Shown in pieces: positions 42,445 through 53,791 of a stretch of DNA of 64,000 bases (positions are counted from its first letter, which is position 1; each line of letters begins with the position of its first letter). Below the pieces are notes generated by a model, which saw only the letters and a program-made list of their open reading frames with translations, was not told where the DNA came from and ran no database searches. The translations under genes were made by a program, and so were the position numbers. Source of the stretch: Lactarius indigo (taxonomy: Eukaryota > Basidiomycota > Agaricomycetes > Russulales > Russulaceae); contig JAFKAC010000017.1 of assembly GCA_025766275.1 (NCBI GenBank), positions 434,001 to 498,000 of the forward strand, given 5' to 3'.

Positions 42445-43706
42445 CATAGCAACTGTCAAAGCTTTCTCCTATATATCTTTTCTTGACTTAGCAAGGCCAG
42501 AATTCGATACCACTAGCAATGGGAATCAGTGTAATAGGGCATGGCTATTATGGTATATCTATGATTTCGGCAGCTCACTGTCGGTGCAAGGTTTCACAAA
42601 TACAAAGAAATATTGTTATTTTTGCGGCAGCTCACCAAACGTCTTGAACAGAAATGGTGATCCATAGTAAATTACAATCCCTCTCTATGAAAAATCTCTC
42701 TCAGCTCCCTCTCCTGAGCTGCCAGACAACACTCTATTTGGGGCATTACCAATGACATCTCATTCATTGGCTAGCTACTAACATCAGACCTGGGTGATGC
42801 TATGATATAGGGAAGATGTAGTTTCTGGATCTTCCTCCTTAACAGATACCCTTATTGCTGCAGGATCTGAGCTCTACACTGCTAGGAAACTACATCAGCA
42901 TATTTGGGCATACCCCCCATGGCGGATCCATGGCTTCGGTAGCTCATTTGTTAGTACGATATTTTGCAGATACAACATTATATTGTTTTTCGGTAGATCA
43001 GTAAATGTCTCTGGAGCGATAATTCCTGGTAATTGTCCCTCAGCCAAGTCAAACTGTTTGCCATCTTAATGGGGTGTACTCATGTCACACTCCTAGAGAC
43101 CATACTATCGAGCCTTGTCTCAATCACAAGAGAAATATCTTGTTTTTTGTCAAGACAGACGGCATCTGTGTTATCTCTGTGTTATATTGCCGAGGCTGCC
43201 GAGATGGTAATATGGTCTAGTACACTTTCGGTAGCTACCAATCAACCAAATGGTAGAAACCCTAAAATAATGACAGACACCGCTGCCAGGTACCTTGAGA
43301 AGGCACACTTTTGCATAAACAGAACTGTTGACCCCAAATTTGTGCTTCACAGTTGAGGATGAACGAAGCAACATGCTATCAAAGGGTATCTCATGTCATA
43401 TACAATAGATAAAATATGTGCTACATGAGAGAACAGCCTGAAGTGGTTTAAGTAGTTGCCGATAGTAGTGTAAGTGACCACAGGTCCAGTCCAGTCCAGT
43501 TTAACAGCACAAAGTGGTTTGATTGGCTGCCAAACCTGGTTTATCTAAGCTACCGACAGTAGCGTGAGTGACCACAGGTCAAGTCCGGACCGCAAAATCC
43601 ACAGACGCAATACCCAGCCAGCCAAAGCTGCCAACAGGTTAATTGGAGGCGCTGCTTCTTCAGGGACATATACTGCAACACACGACACATCCATTCTTAG
43701 TTTCCC
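42445..43706. other. 1.26 kb spacer between TET/JBP and transposase
   Basis: No convincing exons; a 107-codon frame at 43033-43356 lacks support. Three CGGCAG-type motifs (42568, 42623, 43194). It probably holds the transposase promoter. Confidence 0.45.
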
Positions 43707-46700
43707 ATGGCACGCAAGGGTGTGAAGGCATCCAAATTCCTCCACAGAAAGTCTAAGGCTAAGGTGATTGAGTGGGTGTCCCGAGAAGGCTCCCAAGGAA
43801 CCAGAAATATCCCGGTAGAAGTAGGCACCTCAACAAATCTGCCGACACCAAGACAAGATGCTGGCAGAATGGAGATAGACAACCATGGGGCAATATTGGA
43901 TGAAACCGACCCTGCGTCCATGGATGTTGATGAGACAATCTGGATAGAGGAGCCATTCATACCTGAACAGACGAGAGTGGGTTTGCATCCATGCCCTTCT
44001 CCAATAGTATTTTACATGTTCTCCCAGTCCCAGCACATATACATGGAAGAATTTATTCCTAGGATTGGCCCCTACTTGCGTTGCCTCCTCAACTCTGAGG
44101 GTGTCCCAGCTATGACAATGTGCCAGGGCTGCATGTCTGCCCCATTTGAGTGGAGATGTACCGACTGCTTCCCTGCTCTGGTGCTCTGCAAGGAGTGCTG
44201 CCGAAAATCACATAACCGGCTTCCGTTCCACAGGGTTCAGAAGTGGACAGGGAAATACTTCATGCTGTCGTGGTTGCGGGAGGTTGGGATATGCTTGCGT
44301 CTTGGGCACTCTGGGGATTTGTGCCCAATTCAAAGTGTGCGTTGCCAACCCTTTTATTTTTTAAATCTCATTCCAAAAAATACAGTCACAGAGGTGCTAT
44401 GATGCCAACGAAGACTGCCAGGTCGGTAGCCACAGAGAGTATCATGCAGCTGCCGACCTTGGCTTCGACAGTCCAAAACCTGGGCGTCATGATAAAGAGG
44501 GAAATCAAATAATAACTGTCATTGATAGGTCTGGAATCCACGAGATTGGCGTCAGCTGGTGCTTCTGCCCTGAAGCTCCCGAGCACGACATGCAGTTGAT
44601 GATGGCAGGGCTCTTTCCAGCCACATTTCGCAACCCAAAGACAGCATTTACCTTCCGGGTGCTAGAAGACTTCCATTTGGACAATCTTGAATGCAAGACG
44701 ACTCCAAGCCAATTTTTCAGTCGCCTAAGGAGACTCACAAATGATGAGTTTCCAAATTCAGTGCCGGTAAGAGAACTTAGCACATCTGCCGATAGCAGAC
44801 TAATCGGCAGCTTTAGGACCGATATCGGGAGCTGCTGAGGGTCTCCCGGCAGTGGAGAGTACTCATTTCCCGGAAGAGATTCGGTTTCGGGTATGGGGAG
44901 AATGAAGAACAGAAGCTGGGATCAACAGCTATATTCTGTGCTTTGTGTGCACAACCTGGAATCAACCTCCCCGAGGATTGGAGAGAGTTTGAAAATAGGT
45001 GTGTCAATAGTCTTCGGTACCTAGTAACTGCCGACATATTACTTTAGCAAAACCCTTTTCATGCGGGGCTTCATGATGGATGGGAACTTCCAGGCAGAGC
45101 ACATGAAGATGAGGAATCCCGAGAATGACATTCCACTCTCTGAAGGTACAGGATTCATGGTCAGTCAAAAGTCATATGAATTGCACCTGAAATCGGCAGT
45201 TGAGAGGCGGCAGGTAAGCACTATCTCTGGTATTTCGGCAGGGGAGGGTTGACACTTGAGCAGAGATCGACATGCCATGACCACCGTGCAGTAAATAATG
45301 TAAACAAGCACGGCGGACACCTTGAATCGACTGGAATTGGTGCCACTGCGTGCATTCATGGGGCTTTTGTGCCCGATTCTGTTGTTGACTTTCAAAAGGG
45401 AGAAGCGTGAGTTCTTATATCTATCTGCATACAATGAGTGAAAATCAACCCTCCAAAAGCCAGAAGAATATGGACTATTCCATATTCAAGGCCCTAAACT
45501 TCAATATGGAGGGGATAGAGGCCGCCCTCATCTGCTATGATGTCATGTGTCAATGGAGTGTTCATATGAAGGAGAGGGTTATCGGCAGCAACTATCTCAA
45601 ACTTCCTGACGGCCTGGAGCTCAGGTTGGGCATTGGTCTTTTTCATATCCATGGGCATCAAGATACCTGCCTAGCTAGGTATTCGCCCAGCTTCATCAAA
45701 GGAGGCCGACAAATAGATGGCGAGACCATCGAAACACTTTGGGCTCCACTCAATGAGATCTCCAGAAGTACGAGGGGGATGTCAACATCGCATCGCAGGG
45801 AGGTCATAGATGACCATATGAATGACTCAAATTGGAAGAAGCTTATTGACCTAGGCAAGTTCCCTCCTACAGATACCACATCAGTGCTTACGTGGGTTGG
45901 GTAGTCAATGCTGTGTCTAGACGCTACCGAAAGGCACTTTCGGGAGCCACAATCAGCATGGCAGCATTTGAGTCCATAAATGTATCGGCAAGTACGGAGA
46001 GTGTTGAGGCTTGGAGCGCCGAAGAGGAGTATGCACAAAGGGAGCGAGGTCATGACGTCAAAGTCATGGACATCTATGACATCAAGAGGAAACAATGTGG
46101 GTACAATTACTCTATGATATGTTTGCCTGACATCAGGTTTCAGTCCCATCGCGTGCAGAGATACTTCTTGAATTGACACAGAAGGAGACTGAGGGCTCTA
46201 GCCATAAGGGACATGCTGTATGGCTTAGCAGTGGATTGAAGATTCAGGAGTCACAGTAGGATTCTCGGCACCTTCTCCAGTGAGACATCTGATCGTGATT
46301 TCACAAAAAACATAGGTTATCCCTTCAAGCACTGGTGAGGAAGATTGGATCCCATCCAACACCAGATCAACAGAGGGATATTACCTTGAAGCGTGCCCAA
46401 CTCCAAGAAAGAGTTGACGCATTCCAAAAGCAGGCAGCTAACATTCTTCAAGACCCCCACGACAGCGGAGATGACTACTGGGACAATGCCCCAAGAAGAG
46501 AAACCTATATTGGTGTAGAATTTGATGGCACTGATGAAGGAGAAGACGATGAGGATTGCACTTCATCTGCCGAAGAACATGATCAAATGGAGTTTCCAGG
46601 AAATTGCTCTACCAATGGCAGTGTGGATGCAGAGTATATCTCGTTGCATCTTCCTTCACATCTTGGACGTGACTGGTGTGATGGAAATTCTGCCGAAGCC

Positions 46701-47450
46701 CTGGCGAAGGCAGAAATACATCTACGGGAGGGACAACTGAACGATTCCCTACATCACATTCGCATCTCCCTAGGCCACAAATCTTATCTGTTCAGACAGG
46801 ATGTTCGTCCGGCACGTACACAAAGACTCAAAACACGCGCTTGGGCAGAAGTACATGCTGCCGAGTCAACAGTTCAGCATCATGCCCGGGTGTATATTCG
46901 TGCCCGGCAGGCAATGGTAAACCTTGGAGCCGGCACCTCTCTCCTTGATCGATACAAAGTCTTGAGGCGCCAGGACTTGAGTGTCAAGACAAGTGTAATT
47001 GCCCCTCATGTACGTGGCCAGCGGAATAAATCATTGCCCTGGTTTTGGACAATGGACATTCAGAGAGATGCCGACATTGGGGAATGGATGGAAGACTGTG
47101 CGTAGCTCTCTGTTCACACACACTCAAACAATATAACGCTCTATACAGTCTACCGAGTACATTGGCTTCGGGCAAAAGCTCAAAAGATGCGATGGATAGA
47201 AGAACTTCAGTGTCTTCAAGTTGAGATGGAGTCCGCTGTCAGGTTTTTTAGGCATCAAGAGCAATTTTGGCAAGCAAAGCAGGAGCTCCTTGAGCCCCAG
47301 TCACAGTCAGGGCATGCTGCATGGGCAGCCAAACAGAGTGCAATGTGGTGCTCGATGGCTATTCAGGCAGAGTCCAGGTTTACTGCTTTACTCAGGAGTA
47401 ATCCGCCTCCTGAGTTTGCTAAAGTTCTACGGCTGCAACCAAGTAGATGA
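43707..47450 (+). CDS. KDZ transposase with CxC2 zinc domain
   Basis: Ten exons: 43707-44336, 44392-44766, 44817-44998, 45048-45213, 45264-45406, 45460-45854, 45905-46096, 46144-46255, 46316-47097, 47149-47450. They sum to 3279 nt, a whole number of codons, giving 1092 residues with no stop. Introns are 47-60 nt; the sixth is GC-AG. The CxC2-like cysteine cluster starts at about C139 and includes a WRCTDC repeat and the ETRL-like SGIHEIGVSWCFC segment. The KDZ nuclease region holds DSVVDFQKGE, ICYDVMCQW (D526), HIHGHQ and GETIETLWAP (E587/E590), then the long helical C-terminus with PSRAEILLEL and RVHWLRAKAQ. The catalytic acids are assigned by family analogy. It looks functional. Confidence 0.92.
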
Positions 47451-47948
47451 GTTTAATAACTTTCGCATAGCGCTGCCGATTAGCTATCGGTAGTCAGTGG
47501 GAGCTTAAAACTACAATTCCTTTAGAAATAAATCTGTTTCATTCCCTCATTTACAATTAGGCCTGCTATATAGTCTCCAACGGAAAGTCAGAGTTATCTC
47601 TATAAAGGGAAACAGATTGGATGTTTTGCTTCACTGCAGCTAGCCATGAGTCACCGGTAGGTGTTTGTGGCTTGGGCTGCTGGTGGAGGGTCTCTGCTAA
47701 CGACATTCTATTAGCACATAGCTGGCGGGAGGGCTGCCGATATATGGGCTTGTGACAGGCATGTGCCACAGGCATTTCCTCACACAAGCAACAGAAACTT
47801 CAAATGGAGATGTCTCGGAGTCATGTGCATGATGCAGCATGGGCGTATACTCACTTAAGATCATCAGCACTCATCGGCAGCTCCTGAAGGCAGCTTCTTA
47901 AGCATAGAGATTCCATTCCATTTGCGCATCAATTCACATCCGCATACC
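47451..47948. other. Spacer downstream of the transposase
   Basis: About 500 bp. A 73-codon minus-strand frame at 47566-47787 could be the last exon of a small gene, but I could not build consistent upstream exons. Motifs near 47470, 47733 and 47874. Confidence 0.35.
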
Positions 47949-48626
47949 ATGTCCACTGAAATCGGCACCTCCATACTAGACGCTGCACTCGCCTACATTG
48001 GCCAGAGAATATCCATTATCCTTCTCAAACCTGCCGATATTGACAAAAACTATATCGGCAGCTTACACAAGGAAGTGGTAAGCATTACTCAATGTGCTAG
48101 GAATATCTTTTCACCAGAAATTGGACTTAGCTTGCTGCTGTATGGATTATTGGCCTTCTGTCGTCTAGCGGCAGCTCCCCTCAAGTGCCAGAGTCGGTCA
48201 GGATTGCCTTTCGTGGGTTTTCAGACATTAGGAACCCAGGGTCCTATATGGCTCCCGAAGCAAACCAGCAGCTAGAGGGAATGTTCCAGGCAGCTGGCAT
48301 TCCTCAATTTAATTTTACAGAGTGGTGGAAATTTGAAGGGGAGACAATGAAAGAACCATTCGATGTCTGTGAGGAGGTAGTAGTGGGGTTGCTGCGTGCT
48401 CTAGAGATGGTATGTACCTCGTTTCATTTACTGATCCTCAAATTAACCAGTGCTGTAGCAGGAAGCTAGCACACAACTTCGCGCTAGAATAGTAGGGAAA
48501 TTCAAAGAAGCACAGGAACTGGTCAAGGAAATTGAGAACCAGGTTAATTCCCTTTACGATACGATCTCCAATGGTTTTGAGAGTCTTGAGGGAGAGGCCT
48601 CTCGTTTGGAAGAAAACATGGGTTAA
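47949..48626 (+). CDS. K gene 6: small unrecognised protein (190 residues)
   Basis: Exons 47949-48077, 48131-48409 and 48462-48626; each is a multiple of three and introns are 53 and 52 nt, so the model is clean. The N-terminus has an amphipathic helix. The middle is a mixed domain with FRGFSDIRNPGSY and FNFTEWWKFEGE. The last exon is a charged coiled coil (RIVGKFKEAQELVKEIENQV). No family recognised. It converges on gene 7; the stops are 31 bp apart. Confidence 0.75.
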
Positions 48627-48657
48627 TGAGAATTATATTTCTATGTCTTCGTGAAAA

Positions 48658-49158
48658 TCAACTACAGTTTTCCATCCCCCCTGCTAAGACATCTACCAAA
48701 ACCATCTCATTTTCCAAATCACTCAAAAGGTCTTCCAATTTTTCTTTCCTTATCACCTTCCACTTTTTCAGGAAGCCAGCATTAGATCTGGCTTTTGAAA
48801 GCCATTCCGCAGAAACACCCTTTGGAGGGTCCTGTGTTGTGTTAGCTTCGGCAGATCAGATGACATTCCAAATCACCTTATCTATGAGCTTTTGAATCAC
48901 AGGTTGTAAGAGCACCACATTTTTTGGGACCTCACTAAAACCTCCGTTGGAGGGCCCTGTCATTTCCCTCTGATGTCGACCTGCATCAGAATCTGTTTCA
49001 CTGAGGAATGAAACACCCTTCCAGAATTCAGAGCGCATCTACAGGCATTGGTTTAGTGCCCTGGTTAGGCATTAGTTTGATCCACACACTGCCTCCTTAA
49101 AGTTGTTCTCCTCTAACTCAGAGACATGCTTTTGTATCTCTGATTCGTTTCCCTGCAT
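48658..49158 (-). CDS. K gene 7: small unrecognised protein (134 residues)
   Basis: Exons 49158-49090, 49038-48877 and 48831-48658 (69, 162 and 174 nt), introns 51 and 45 nt, all in frame. Mostly helical and charged; contains GPSNGGFSEVPKNVVLLQ and, in exon 3, DPPKGVSAEWLSKARSNAGF, then a leucine-rich acidic helix. Two exons carry a similar P-x-G-x-S/G motif, hinting at an internal repeat. Function unknown. Confidence 0.72.
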
Positions 49159-49189
49159 GGTAGATGGAAGCATGTTTCAGCGACACAAT

Positions 49190-49620
49190 CAGGTGCTGCC
49201 GATAAGCTCGCAGTGACCCAATAAGTTTCTGCCGATAAACTTACAATGGCCCAATCAGGTGCCGCCGATAAGCTCGCGGTGGCCTATCAGTTGCTGCCCA
49301 TAAACCTGTTGCTGCTGATCAAGTTGCAGTGGCCCAATCAAGTGCTACTGATAAAATTACAATGGCCCAATCAGGTGCTGCCGATAAACTTGCACCAGCC
49401 TAATTAGGTGATGCCGATAAACTTTGCGGTAGCCCAATAGCCCAATCAGGTGCCGCCAATAAGCTCACGGCAGCCTAATCAGATAATGGCCATAAGCTTG
49501 CCATGGCCCAATCAGCAACTTTTGATATATTTGGAATGGTCCAGTCAGGTGCTACCGATAAGCTTGTAGCAGCCTACCCGGTGATGCAATAAACTCATAG
49601 CTGCCCAATCAGACGCTGCT
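49190..49620. repeat. Minisatellite between K genes 7 and 8
   Basis: About ten degenerate copies of a 40-50 bp unit based on CCCAATCAGGTGCTGCCGATAAACTT. It again embeds CTGCCGATAA. It lies in the divergent interval between two genes. Confidence 0.85.
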
Positions 49621-49712
49621 AGGAGAAATGCTGTGATGGCCTGTATTATATACCCACACTAGCTGCCGACAGAACCCGAACGCTCTGATAGGACAGTTGA
49701 CAATATATCTGC

Positions 49713-51171
49713 ATGGGCCATGATTACAGACCTGCATATGCGCTCTGTACTGCCTCCCCCTGGATCTACTACCAGCTCTATTCCATGTCAACATCCATGC
49801 TCGGTCTAACCAAAGATGAACAAACTCTTCACCACCATGCCACTATGCTCAAAAATGGGCTAGAAGCATACCGCACATGCACACACCAAGATGAAATAAA
49901 GTGGAAGAATTTATTGAGAGCACGCTTGGTATCCTAGTGTGCTTTCCATCTGCTTCTACAAGCTAAGCTCAGATATTTCTAGAGAGAATCGATGAACTAT
50001 TTTGTTGATGCGAATACAAGAAGTCCCACACCTCCCCGTGTTCACCCACTCCTATTGAGCCTTGCTTTGATGTTCAACGAGTCTGAAACCTCCCTGAACA
50101 TGAGAGCTGTCTCTGAGGATAATCCAAAGGTGTTAAGTAGCAACTATTATACTTCACCCAAAGATCTTCCACCGCTGGACATACATCTACCTGGTCAAAA
50201 TGGTACGGTACTGTTCTCTGATGTTCATGGGTCTCTACTTACATCGGCAGCTTCCTGTGGCGAATGTATGGTACCTAAGCTTCAAGAAGGTTCGGCGATG
50301 GTAAGCAATGTAGCAATGAGTATCCCGTCGGCAGCTTCCATTCTGGAATCTATGGCACCTGAACCTCAAGACAATTCAACAGAGGTTGACCATTCAATAG
50401 TCACTATTCCTAGCAATGGGAAGAAGCAGCAGTGTGCTGCTGGTGGCGGTCTTCGGAGTGAGTCCCATATTTTATCCCACAGATGCACTGAGAAATAAAA
50501 TTGCTGCCGAAGAAATTGTCACAAGATCGGCAGAAAAACAGAAAGCTGCCGATGACTGTACTAAAGCAATCACCGGTACTATGCCAAAGAGACAAGATAA
50601 TGGAAACGTAAGTGATTGGATTGAAACATAAAGCTGGCCCAAAGATCCAAGATCTATTATTCCTGCAGGTTCTACACGACACTCCAAATACCTGTAGTTC
50701 AAAGGTAGCTAGGCTACGAGATAAAGCCAAGGGTAAGATGGCTAAGCACACAAACCCGCCAAAGGGAGATGGGCCAAATGTCAGGGATGAGGGGAAGCAG
50801 TCCAAGACAGTGTTTATAAAGGACAAGCCTTCGCCCCAAGAAGAGAACGCCGATGAAAGCAGGGAGGAAGGCAATGAGCCAGCAATCTCATGTGTGTTCA
50901 CTGAAGTTTACATCTGGTTTTACACTCATCGTGCATACTGTCAGTTCGAGGCGAAGACAACAATAGTGTCGTCAGAGACCTAGAAAAAGAGGTCCAGGCT
51001 CTGAAAAGTAGATGCGAGGGGCAAGACAAGATGATTGAGGACCTGAAATCGAGATGTGAGACACATGAGAGGGTCCTTGAGATGCTTCGGCAGGAAATTG
51101 TGCAGCTTCATGACGGCCAGAAGACTCTAAATACCATGTATGATGGAAAGAGCTATGATCTCATGCCATAA
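49713..51171 (+). CDS. K gene 8: unrecognised coiled-coil protein, several exons
   Basis: Probable start at an ATG in 49713-49785. Exon 1 ends at 49928, intron 49929-49982, then an open exon to about 50430. Further exons are 50484-50609 (GTAAGT donor) and one from about 50670; the last exon ends at the TAA at 51169-51171. Product: helical N-terminus with TKDEQTLHHHA, a long Ser/Pro-rich linker, a basic segment, and a C-terminal coiled coil (EVQALKSRCEG, DLKSRCETHERVLEMLRQEI) with two matching KSRCE heptads. Two internal junctions are unresolved. Function unknown. Confidence 0.55.
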
Positions 51172-51239
51172 CTATAGTTCAAGTAGACCCTGTGGCTATT
51201 GCGAGTGTAATCAGGTTCATCAGCATCAATCATACATGC

Positions 51240-52330
51240 CGATTATGGGCCCACACGAGATATATGTTCGGCAGCCGTCGCTACCTACTGTGGGCCATTA
51301 CGAGCTAATCGGCAGTAGCACAAATGCCTTCCTATGGGCCCAGACATGCATATTGTCAGATACATGATAGGTTGAATGCGAGCTCATCGGCAGAATATAC
51401 AAGTGGCCATCGTAGGCCAATACAAGCTAGTTGGCAGAATACGCACATGGCTGCCATGGGCCCACACGAGATATATGCTCGGCAGCCGTCGCTACCTACT
51501 GTGGGCCATTACGAGCTAATTGGCAGTAGCACAAATGCCTTCCTATGGGCCCAGACATGTATATTGTCAGATGCATGATAGGTTGAATTGGGCCAATGCG
51601 AGCTCATCGGCAGAATATACAAGTGGCCATCGTAGGCCAATACAAGCTAGTTGGCAGAATACGCGCATGGCTGCCATGGGCCCACACGAGATATATGCTC
51701 GGCAGCCGTCACTACCTACTGTGGGCCATTACGAGCTAATTGGCAGTAGCACAAATGCCTTCCTATGGGCCCAGACATGTATATTGTCAGATGCATGATA
51801 GGTTGAATTGGGCCAGTGCGAGCTTGTCGGCAGAATATACAAGTGGCCATCGTAGGCCAATACAAGCTAGTTGGCAGAATACGCGCATGGCTGCCATGGG
51901 CCCACACGAGATATATGCTCAGCAGCCGTCGCTACCTACTGTGGGCCATTACGAGCTAATTGGCAGTAGCACAAATGCCTTCCTATGGGCCCAGACATGT
52001 ATATTGTCAGATGCATGATAGGTTGAATTGGGCCAATGCGAGCTCATCGGCAGAATATACAAGTGACCATCGTAGGCCAATACAAGCTAGTTGGCAGAAT
52101 ATACACATGGCTGCCATGGGCCCACACGAGATATATGTTCGGCAGCTGTTGCCACCTGCTATGGGCCATCACAATATCATCGGCAACAGCACAAGCTTGG
52201 TCTTATGTGCACATCGTCGGCCTACACAAAGCTCTTGTTCGGCAGCTTTCCTGCTTGCCCTGGGCCATTACAATTGCATCGGCAGCAGCAAATGCCAGTC
52301 CTATGGGCCCATACGTGTATATTGTCAATG
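51240..52330 (+). repeat. Right subterminal tandem array of K (220 bp unit)
   Basis: Five copies starting ATGGGCCCACACG near 51246, 51456, 51676, 51896 and 52116; spacings 210, 220, 220 and 220. Each has GGGCCCA palindromes and several TCGGCAG motifs. Here the motif is always CGGCAG, whereas the left array always has CTGCCG, so the two ends are mirror images in polarity. Frames within it are repeat artefacts. Confidence 0.93.
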
Positions 52331-52565
52331 ACATTGCAATTTAATTCTGGGCCAATACAAGCTCATTGCCAGATACCCCCCATTTGTCCTGGGCCTATAC
52401 ATGGACCTTGTGCAGTTTCCCTATATGTGTTTGGTTGGCCCATACAATGCCTATACAGAATACATATTCATGGGCCCATACATCTATATGCGCTTAAGTC
52501 ACACAATGGGCCCACGTGGGCTTTGCCGATGCGCTCGTGAAATTGTCACGTGGGCTCTGCCGAGT
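52331..52565. other. Right subterminal spacer of K
   Basis: Degenerate GGGCCCA copies (52471, 52507) and one CTGCCGA at 52557; no gene. Confidence 0.5.
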
Positions 52566-52594
52566 ACAATGACCCAAATCTGCGTCATGGGCTC
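52566..52594 (-). repeat. Right terminal inverted repeat of K
   Basis: Reverse complement starts with GAGCCCATGACGCAGATTTG; aligns imperfectly with the left end. Confidence 0.6.
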
Positions 52595-53730
52595 TGGACC
52601 GTCCATGAGTTCGATGATTCCAGTGGTCGTGTCTTATCTGAAATGCAGCGTGATTCGAATTGTCGTGGCACAAGTTTATTGGCAGGGTATGCCGTTCGTG
52701 ATTTGATGGCTTCCCGCCACTCTTTCTCCGCTGATCGGTAAGGTGGATGGTAAGTGGTTTCCTTTACGTCCGTTCTATTTGGTGGGAGTAGCGCGAGGCA
52801 TTCATCTGTTGTTAGTGAGGTGATGGGCGTCCAGAGTTGATAGGGCGAGGGTACGAATTCCACGAGTAACTCGTACGGGGACCCCGTCGCCGTTGGTGGG
52901 TTTTTGGCGAGGACGTATCGGATGACGGTCAGTTGTTTTGTTTTCTCTTCCTGTTGGTAGTCGACACGGATGTTGATGCTGCGTGCTTCGTTGGGGGTAG
53001 GTGCGAGGGCGACCGTACAACGTGGGTGTCGATCGGGTGTTATTTCATCCGTCGATTCGTAGTATGGTAGTATGTGGCATGCGTTAGTCATTTCTTTGGT
53101 GGTGTGGTCCCCTTTTTCGGGTACAAAGACATTTGCTTTGGAGTATCTTTGTTTGGTGATCATGAGAACGACGTCGAATCTGCGGGGCTTGGGTACCCGT
53201 GCGATAGAGTTTCGAACGATCGTCTTGAATGGGGGTGTTGTCGTATCTGGGTGTTTTGCAGTGATTGAGTCGTGGGGCGACTGAATTACCCCCCTCCTGA
53301 GAAGGGGATCGTCCGCGATCACAAGATGGGTACGGGGGAATCGGGGACCGCCAGCACAGTGTGTCGGGTGAACGAGATAATGATTGTCAACCAAGGCGGT
53401 CGGAGCGGTCGTGAGGAGGTAAGGTGAGGGCAGACCGACGACGGTAGGTTTGGTGTGATCGGATGAAGTATGGTGGCAAGAAAAGGTAGTTGCATGAGGG
53501 GATGTGCCACGGTCGTGACGACGGCGAAGGTCATAGTCGGGAGGAATAAGAACAAGACGTGGGATACGTCTAGCAACACGTTGGTAACGCAAGAGGTTCG
53601 GAGGATCAGGGGGGATCGTAGTACGGGCGAGTAAAGGGTGCCACTGGTAGTGTGCGAGGCCAAGAGTCCTAGGCAGGAGTCGATGACCGCAGTGGTCGTA
53701 ATGTCGTGCTGCAATAGAGAGTGTTTGCAC
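52595..53730 (-). pseudogene. Degenerate integrase region of E
   Basis: An open frame of about 378 codons that aligns with B integrase blocks (DDPLLRRGVIQS, KANVFVPEK, GSPYELLVEFVPS). The zinc-binding GHPG/WWP segment is deleted in frame and the catalytic SDRDPRF block reads TPDRHPRC. The glutamate block is not recognisable. So no integrase activity is expected, yet no stop is present. Confidence 0.65.
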
Positions 53731-53791
53731 GACGTGATCGACGACTTGTGTTGTGGTGCGCCGATTTTGCTGGTCATGGATGACGCCTGTA

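Larger units (their letters stand above)
33382..52594 (+). mobile_element. KDZ (Kyakuja-Dileera-Zisupton) DNA transposon K, 19.2 kb, with TET/JBP and other cargo
   Basis: Inserted in the integrase C-terminus of E. Flanks share TGGACCG (33375-33381 and 52595-52601), or 7 of 8 bp if one more base is counted. Imperfect inverted repeats start about TGGCGCAA on the left and, in reverse complement, TGACGCAG on the right. Order: left array, gene 1 (-), zinc-cluster gene (+), gene 3 (-), TET/JBP (+), transposase (+), gene 6 (+), gene 7 (-), gene 8 (+), right array. The short motif CGGCAG/CTGCCG is dense throughout and rare outside. Strand is given as that of the transposase. Confidence 0.88.

Noticed and set aside
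43033..43356. 107-codon frame between TET/JBP and transposase
   Set aside because: No domain, no splice partners, atypical composition; left as spacer.
47566..47787. Minus-strand 73-codon frame as a ninth K gene
   Set aside because: Could not build consistent upstream exons; mentioned only in the spacer entry.
49190..49620. Third copy of the subterminal arrays
   Set aside because: Unit length and sequence differ; only the short motif is shared.
51140..52540. Repeated frames like SSAEYTSGHRRPIQASWQN
   Set aside because: Same reasoning for the 220 bp array; no start or splice context.
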